A program made the position numbers and the translations under genes. Shown one piece after another: positions 57,372 through 64,000 of a stretch of DNA of 64,000 nt. This stretch comes from Ralstonia sp. NFACC01 (GTDB lineage: Bacteria > Pseudomonadota > Gammaproteobacteria > Burkholderiales > Burkholderiaceae). The stretch's first letter is position 1. Each line of letters begins with the position of its first letter. The notes beneath the pieces are model-generated. The model did no database searches. It was not told the origin of the DNA and saw nothing but the letters and a program-made list of their open reading frames with translations. The DNA lies in NCBI RefSeq assembly GCF_900115545.1, contig NZ_FOWV01000006.1, positions 111,235 through 175,234 of the forward strand, in the 5' to 3' direction.

Positions 57372-59852
57372 TTAGTTACGCACCGGCTTGCCGGTCTGCA
57401 GCATGCCCATGATGCGTTCCTGGGTCTTGGAGCTGCCCAGCAGATCCACGAAGGCCTTGCGCTCCAGCGCCAGCAGCCATTCTTCGTCCACCAGCGCGCC
57501 GGCTTCGACATCACCGCCGCACACGGCTTCAGCGATGCGCGAGGCGATCGTGAAGTCGTGCTGCGAGATAAAGCCGCCATCACGCATGTTCACCAGCGAA
57601 GCCTTGATCGTGGCGATGCCCGAACGGCCCGCCACCGGAATGCCCACCGGACGCAGCGGTGCGCGGTAGCCAGAATCGGACAGCGCACGCACTTCGTTGC
57701 GTGCAACGTGCAGCAATTCATGCACATTGAAGACGATGGTGTCGGTCGGCTGCAGGTAGCCGATCTTCTGCGCGTCCAGCGCAGACGACGACACCTTGGC
57801 CATGGCCGCCGCCTGGAAGCGGTTGGTCAGGAACTGCAGGATGTTGGTGCTGCCTGCTGCCTGTGCAGCCTTGGCTGCCGCCAGAGCCGCCTCCTTCAGG
57901 CCACCACCTGCCGGCACGAGGCCCACGCCCACTTCCACCAGACCGATGTACGTTTCCAGCGCAGCCACACGCTTGGCCGAGTGCAGCAGCAGCTCGCAGC
58001 CGCCACCCAGTGCGATGCCCGACGCAGCGGACACAACCGGCACGCCGGCGTACTTCACGCGCATCATGCCGTCCTGGAACTTCTTGACGAACGGCTCGAT
58101 GCCCTTGGCGCCGCCCATCATGAAAGCCGGCATGGCTTCTTCCAGGTTTGCACCGGCCGAGAACGGACCACCCGGTGCGCCCAGCTTGAGCGATGTAGGC
58201 TGCCACACCACCAGACCCTTGTAGCCAGCTTCCGCCAGATCAACCGCGCGCGTCAGACCGTCGATGACGCTCGGTCCGATCGTGTTCATCTTGCTCTTGA
58301 ACGAGACGATCAGCACGTCGTCCTGGCCGGCCGCGTCGTCCACCCAGATGCGCACGGCATCGGTCTCTTCGATCGTCTTGCCATATGTGAGCGGGTTCAC
58401 CGCGGTCGCACCCTTGATCGGTGCACGGAACACCTGGCGGCCGTACACCGGCAGCGTGCTGCGTTGCAGGAACGTGCCCTGCTTGGCCGACCACGAACCC
58501 TGTGCTGAATGCACACCGCCGTTGTCCGCGACCGGACCGGAGAACACCCACTGCGGCAGCACCGCGTTCGACAACGCCTTGCCGGCTTCGATATCTTCCT
58601 TCACCCACTCGGCGACTTGCTTCCAGCCGGCCTCTTGCCAGTCTTCAAACGGGCCGCTGTTCCAGCCGAAGCCCCAGCGGATCGCCAGATCAACTTCCGC
58701 AGCGGAATCCGCAATCTGCTCCAGATACACAGCGATGTAATGGAACACGTCGCGGAAGACGGCCCACAGAAATTGCGCCTGCGGGTTGGTCGATTCGCGC
58801 AGCAGCTTCAGGCGCTCGGCGGGCTCCTTCTTCAGGATGCGCACGACGATGTCATCCGCCTTCTTGCCACTCGGGCCGTACTGGCCGCTTTGCGGGTCCA
58901 GCACCTTGATTTCCTTGCCTTCTTTCTTGTAGAAACCGGCGCCTGCCTTCTGGCCCAGGGCACCCGCTTCCACCAGCTTGGCCAGCACGGGCGGCGTGGC
59001 GTAGACCGGGGCGAACGGATCGTCCTTCAGGTTGTCCTGCATCGTCTTGATGACGTGCGCCATGGTGTCCAGACCCACCACGTCGGCCGTGCGGAACGTC
59101 GCCGACTTGGCGCGGCCCAGCTTCGAGCCCGTCAGGTCGTCCACCACGTCAAACGGAATGCCGTACTTGGCCGATTCCGCAAACACGGCCAGGATCGAGA
59201 AGATGCCGACGCGGTTGGCGATGAAGTTGGGCGTGTCCTTCGCGCGCACCACGCCTTTGCCGAGCGCGGAGGTCAGGAACGTTTCCAGCTTGTCGAGGAT
59301 GTCGCCGCGCGTGTGCGCGGTCGGGATCAGCTCGACCAGATGCATGTACCGCGGCGGGTTGAAGAAGTGCACGCCGCAGAAGCGCGACTTCAGCTCGGCA
59401 TCAAAGCCGTCTGACAGTTCGGTAATCGACAGGCCCGAGGTGTTCGATGCGAAGATCGCGTGCGGAGCAATGTGCGGCGCGACCTTCTTGTACAGGTCAT
59501 GCTTCCAGTCCATGCGTTCGGCAATGGCCTCGATGACGAGGTCGCAGTCGCGCAGGCGCTCGATGTCGTCTTCGTAGTTGGCAGCCTGGATCAGGTTCGC
59601 GTCGTCCTTGATGCCCAGCGGCGCCGGCGACAGCTTCTTCAGGTTTTCAATGGCCTTGAGCACGATGCCGTTCTTCGGGCCTTCCTTGGCCGGAAGATCG
59701 AACAGCGTGACGGGAACCTTGGCGTTGACCAAGTGCGCGGCGATCTGCGCGCCCATCACGCCGGCGCCCAGCACAGCAACACGCCGGACGAGGAAGTTGG
59801 AGCGCTGGCCGGCCTGCGGCTGCGCGCTGGTGGAGAGTTCAGTGCGGGTCAT
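57372..59852 (-). CDS. fadN: Bifunctional 3-hydroxyacyl-CoA dehydrogenase/enoyl-CoA hydratase, FadN-like
   Basis: 826 residues. The dehydrogenase comes first (NAD motif VAVLGAGVMGAQIA, GAGVMG at 29-34; catalytic HFFNPPRYMHLVELI) and the crotonase domain last (ALGGGCELLLHSAKRVA and GLVEVGVGLVPAGGGLKEA, both catalytic glutamates present). This is the reverse of E. coli FadB/FadJ and matches Bacillus FadN. It should perform hydration and NAD-dependent oxidation in beta-oxidation. GAGGAC precedes ATG 59852. Between the acyl-CoA dehydrogenase and thiolase genes. Confidence 0.94.
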   Translation of the reverse strand: MTRTELSTSAQPQAGQRSNFLVRRVAVLGAGVMGAQIAAHLVNAKVPVTLFDLPAKEGPKNGIVLKAIENLKKLSPAPLGIKDDANLIQAANYEDDIERLRDCDLVIEAIAERMDWKHDLYKKVAPHIAPHAIFASNTSGLSITELSDGFDAELKSRFCGVHFFNPPRYMHLVELIPTAHTRGDILDKLETFLTSALGKGVVRAKDTPNFIANRVGIFSILAVFAESAKYGIPFDVVDDLTGSKLGRAKSATFRTADVVGLDTMAHVIKTMQDNLKDDPFAPVYATPPVLAKLVEAGALGQKAGAGFYKKEGKEIKVLDPQSGQYGPSGKKADDIVVRILKKEPAERLKLLRESTNPQAQFLWAVFRDVFHYIAVYLEQIADSAAEVDLAIRWGFGWNSGPFEDWQEAGWKQVAEWVKEDIEAGKALSNAVLPQWVFSGPVADNGGVHSAQGSWSAKQGTFLQRSTLPVYGRQVFRAPIKGATAVNPLTYGKTIEETDAVRIWVDDAAGQDDVLIVSFKSKMNTIGPSVIDGLTRAVDLAEAGYKGLVVWQPTSLKLGAPGGPFSAGANLEEAMPAFMMGGAKGIEPFVKKFQDGMMRVKYAGVPVVSAASGIALGGGCELLLHSAKRVAALETYIGLVEVGVGLVPAGGGLKEAALAAAKAAQAAGSTNILQFLTNRFQAAAMAKVSSSALDAQKIGYLQPTDTIVFNVHELLHVARNEVRALSDSGYRAPLRPVGIPVAGRSGIATIKASLVNMRDGGFISQHDFTIASRIAEAVCGGDVEAGALVDEEWLLALERKAFVDLLGSSKTQERIMGMLQTGKPVRN

Positions 59853-59926
59853 GGTGTCCTCGCGGGGAGAGAGGAAGAGACGAGGGGGCGACGCTTGCAC
59901 ACGTCGCCCCAAGAGAATGCGGCTGT

Positions 59927-61714
<1,788 letters not shown>

Positions 61715-61765
61715 CTTGCAACTCCTTGGTGTGTACTGCGCGACCGCTAGGTGTGCGATGCCGCG

Positions 61766-62407
61766 TCAGGTTCGGTAAGACTGAATGAGTTTGTTAAGCG
61801 CCACCATGGCCAGTTCGGCACTGTTCGGCAACCGCAGGAAACGCGCATCGTGATGCAGACCCAGCTCCAGGCTGTACATCTCGAAGAGCATCAATTGCGG
61901 GTCCGCTTCTGCACGCAGGTGGCCTTCTTCCTTTGCCTGTGCGATCGCGCGAGCCAAGGCTGCACGCCAGATCGTCACGCTCTTGACGAGTTCGTCGCGC
62001 ACCGGGCTTTCGGCACGATCGTCGTACTCCACCGCGCCGCTGATGTAGATGCAGCCCGTGGTCACTTCCTGAATGCGACGCTCCATCCAGCGTCGCACCA
62101 TGCTCCACAGGCGCGGCAGACCGCGCGGTTCCGTCAAGCTCGGGTAGAAGACTTCCTGCTCGAACCGTTTGTGATACTCGCGAACCACTTCCACCTGCAG
62201 ATCCTCACGCGAGCCGAAGTGTGCGAACACCCCGCTCTTGCTCATCTGCATGCGCTCCGCGAGCACACCGATCGTCAATCCTTCCAGTCCGTCGCGCGAA
62301 GCCAATTCCAGCGCGGCATCGAGAATCGCTGCACGCGTCAGTTCGCCCTTGCGCATCGGCGTGGCTGCTGCGTGATTTGATTCGAGACGAGCGGTCGGGT
62401 GACGCAT
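61766..62407 (-). CDS. TetR-family regulator of the fatty-acid oxidation operon
   Basis: 213 residues from ATG 62407, with GGAGAG upstream. The N-terminal helix-turn-helix lies at about 44-66 (LTIGVLAERMQMSKSGVFAHFG). The C-terminal part (YHKRFEQEVFYPSLTEPRGL) is of the TetR_C_33-like kind. It precedes acyl-CoA dehydrogenase, fadN-like and thiolase genes on the same strand. A TetR regulator of fatty-acid degradation called FadP has been proposed for beta-proteobacteria; I think this is it, but the name is not proved. Its own promoter overlaps a palindrome, consistent with autorepression by an acyl-CoA-sensitive repressor. Confidence 0.88.
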   Translation of the reverse strand: MRHPTARLESNHAAATPMRKGELTRAAILDAALELASRDGLEGLTIGVLAERMQMSKSGVFAHFGSREDLQVEVVREYHKRFEQEVFYPSLTEPRGLPRLWSMVRRWMERRIQEVTTGCIYISGAVEYDDRAESPVRDELVKSVTIWRAALARAIAQAKEEGHLRAEADPQLMLFEMYSLELGLHHDARFLRLPNSAELAMVALNKLIQSYRT

Positions 62408-62513
62408 GATGATTTCTCTCCGTTCTTTTCTGGGGCGTGACACGCGAGAAAATTGGCTTCTTGCAGGGCGCCTTTCGCGTGCCGGGCAGGACTGTAAACC
62501 AGCCTGCGCGAAC

Positions 62514-62545
62514 ACTCTAGCCCAAAATCGAACGGTCGTTCAATT
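62514..62545 (-). promoter_or_regulatory. tetR promoter overlapped by its probable operator
   Basis: Minus strand: TTGAAC (62543-62538), 18-base spacer, TAGAGT (62519-62514). The palindrome with half-sites AAT-GAACG and CGTTC-ATT covers 62526-62545, so it spans the -35 and spacer. The rest of the 353-base gap between tetR and the CoA-transferase gene (62408-62760) shows no gene. Confidence 0.6.
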
Positions 62546-62760
62546 ATTTACAGGGGCACTTGGAGCGGCAAGTGTTTTATTAGAAAGCGGCGTCTAAATG
62601 GCGGCCCCGATTTGCAACCTTCCGCGGTGCAGCGCGAATCCCACAAACCCTTTATATGAAAGGCTTTTCAGGGTGTGCGCCGCACCTATAAAACGGGTGC
62701 GCCACAGCATAGCGGATGGATTTTCTAGTGCTACCCATCAGTAAATAAACAGCCCGTAAA

Positions 62761-64000
62761 TCAGACCGGCGTGATGCCTGAGCACATGGCACCACGGCGG
62801 AAGATGCGGGCGTCCATTTCACGCAGGTCGGCTGCCACGGCAACCTCTGCGGCACACTGGTCCAGTACATCGCGCTGCAGGTCGATACCAGGAGCGATTT
62901 CAGTCAGCGTGAGGCGCCGTGCGCCGTGGCCATCGTCACGCATTTCGAAGACAGCGCGCTCGGTCACGTAGCGCACGGGAATGCCCGATTGCGCCGCATA
63001 CTCACCGTTGAAGGTCAGATGGGACACGGCCGGCACGATCTTCTTGAGCCGCCCTTCGCGCACGATGCGCAGCTTGCCGTCTTCGGCTTCGACCTGCAGG
63101 CCGCCAGCGGTGAGCGTGCCCATGAACACGACCGAGCGTGCGCTCTGCGTGATGTTGATGAAGCCGCCGACGCCCGCGACGACGGTGTCGCCACCCTCGC
63201 CAAACAGGCTGACGTTGACGTTGCCGGCGCCGTCCAGTTCTGCCAGGCCGAGGATGGCGAGATCGATGCCGCCACCTTCGTAGAAGTCGAACTGCGCTGG
63301 CTGGTCCACCACGGTTTCAGGATAGGCCGAGGCGCCGAAGCTGAGGCCATCTGCCGGCGTGCCGCCAATCGGGCCTGCCTCCACGGTAAGAGTGAAGCCG
63401 CGCGCGCCTTCTTGCTCAGCCAGGGCGCCGACGGCCGCGGGCATGCCCACGCCGAGGTTCACGACCCGCGGCTGCTGCGCGATCAGTTCCAGCACGGCGC
63501 GGCGCTGCACCAGCGTGCGGGCGTCGAGCGCTCCGTGCTGATTCGCCTCCAGCGCCTCGCTCGATTCGATGACGTCTTGCTTGAGCTGGATCGCCTCGCC
63601 TTGCCAGGGGCGAATGTAGGTCGGGTTGAACGCCTCGCCGAAGGTCATCTGGTGTTCGGCTTCATCGTCGGCAACGACCACGTAATCGACGAGGATGCCC
63701 GGCACGTGGATCGCCTGCAGGTTGTCGTGCCGATCGACGAGCCGACGCACTTGCGCGATGACGATGCCACCCGAGTTGCGTGCGGCCTGCGCCATGGCCA
63801 GCAGTTCGTGATGAAAGGCTTCTTCGTGCGTGCTGATATTGCCGCGCGGGTCGGCGGACGTGCCGCGCAGGAAGACGCAGTGCAGCGGAAAACTGGGGTA
63901 GAAGAGATAGTCTTCGCCGCGAAAGCGTTCGTACTCGACCCACGAGGCCGTGCCTGCAGCGCGCGCCGCCTTGGCGCGGGCATTGATGGCGCCACCGTGG
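62761..64000 (-). CDS. Acyl-CoA:acetate/propionate CoA-transferase (partial)
   Basis: The gene runs off the right edge; 412 residues are visible and the frame is open to the last base, so the N-terminus (perhaps 120 residues) is missing. The family I CoA-transferase fold of the Pct/YdiF type is visible: NLGVGMPAAVGAL, the catalytic Glu in TVEAGPIGGTPADGLSFGAS, and GGFINITQSARSVVFMGTL. It moves CoA between short-chain acids. It lies upstream of tetR on the same strand, but the promoter between them suggests a separate unit. Confidence 0.9.
   Translation of the reverse strand, partial: HGGAINARAKAARAAGTASWVEYERFRGEDYLFYPSFPLHCVFLRGTSADPRGNISTHEEAFHHELLAMAQAARNSGGIVIAQVRRLVDRHDNLQAIHVPGILVDYVVVADDEAEHQMTFGEAFNPTYIRPWQGEAIQLKQDVIESSEALEANQHGALDARTLVQRRAVLELIAQQPRVVNLGVGMPAAVGALAEQEGARGFTLTVEAGPIGGTPADGLSFGASAYPETVVDQPAQFDFYEGGGIDLAILGLAELDGAGNVNVSLFGEGGDTVVAGVGGFINITQSARSVVFMGTLTAGGLQVEAEDGKLRIVREGRLKKIVPAVSHLTFNGEYAAQSGIPVRYVTERAVFEMRDDGHGARRLTLTEIAPGIDLQRDVLDQCAAEVAVAADLREMDARIFRRGAMCSGITPV

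Overview
The window reads as an ordinary chromosomal stretch of a GC-rich beta-proteobacterium, most likely Ralstonia (pickettii-like). This is an inference from the dense gene packing, the GC-rich third codon positions, the Ralstonia/Burkholderia-type gene neighbourhoods (lnt-glyQ-glyS-gmhB-plsC; lptD-surA-pdxA-rsmA; rplM-rpsI near erpA, anmK and tyrS; gltIJKL-gdhA) and the protein sequences. I see no phage, insertion sequence, CRISPR array, rRNA or tRNA gene.

Layout. Positions 1-10580 (+): the tail of a His/Gly/Asp repeat protein, then corC, lnt, glyQ, an unknown exported protein, glyS, gmhB, plsC, a YgjP-type metallopeptidase, gloA and an EamA permease. Positions 10567-16484 (-): the outer-membrane biogenesis cluster lptD-surA-pdxA-rsmA. 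Positions 16661-19483 (+): amgK-azlC-azlD-murU. Positions 19488-21545 (-): an MHYT-GGDEF-EAL cyclic-di-GMP protein. Positions 21772-33255 (+): pepP-ubiH-like-dadA-like, dusB-fis, purH, ruvC, a glycerophosphodiesterase lipoprotein, ruvAB and a queuosine-precursor transporter. Positions 33252-35726 (-): phosphatase, dtd, tyrS; then anmK (+). Positions 37124-40260 (-): erpA, bactofilin and its coiled-coil neighbour, rpsI-rplM, and a candidate small RNA. Positions 40593-45555: an OsmC-like gene (+), the RNase P RNA, DUF3025, pyrC and glycerate kinase (-), and a class II glutamine amidotransferase (+). Positions 45622-51708 (-): gltIJKL, gdhA and a LysR regulator, an obvious glutamate/aspartate uptake and use module. 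Positions 51724-64000: an ATM1-type ABC exporter (-), a YciA-like thioesterase (+), an enoyl-CoA isomerase-like protein, DegV, and a fatty-acid oxidation operon tetR-acyl-CoA dehydrogenase-fadN-like-thiolase, preceded by a truncated CoA-transferase (all -).

Functional themes. Lipid A, lipoprotein and LPS assembly (lnt, gmhB, plsC, lptD, surA) sit beside two enzymes of the AmgK/MurU peptidoglycan-recycling route; the pathway's AnmK lies 16 kb further on. The most unusual object is a discrete transcription unit of about 110 nt at 40148-40259 (-): a perfect TATAAT box, a strong terminator, and between them a stem whose large loop carries two CCUCC-rich anti-Shine-Dalgarno motifs, one continuous with the sequence CCTCCTTT that resembles the 16S rRNA 3' tail. 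I judge this the best candidate for an undescribed regulatory element here.
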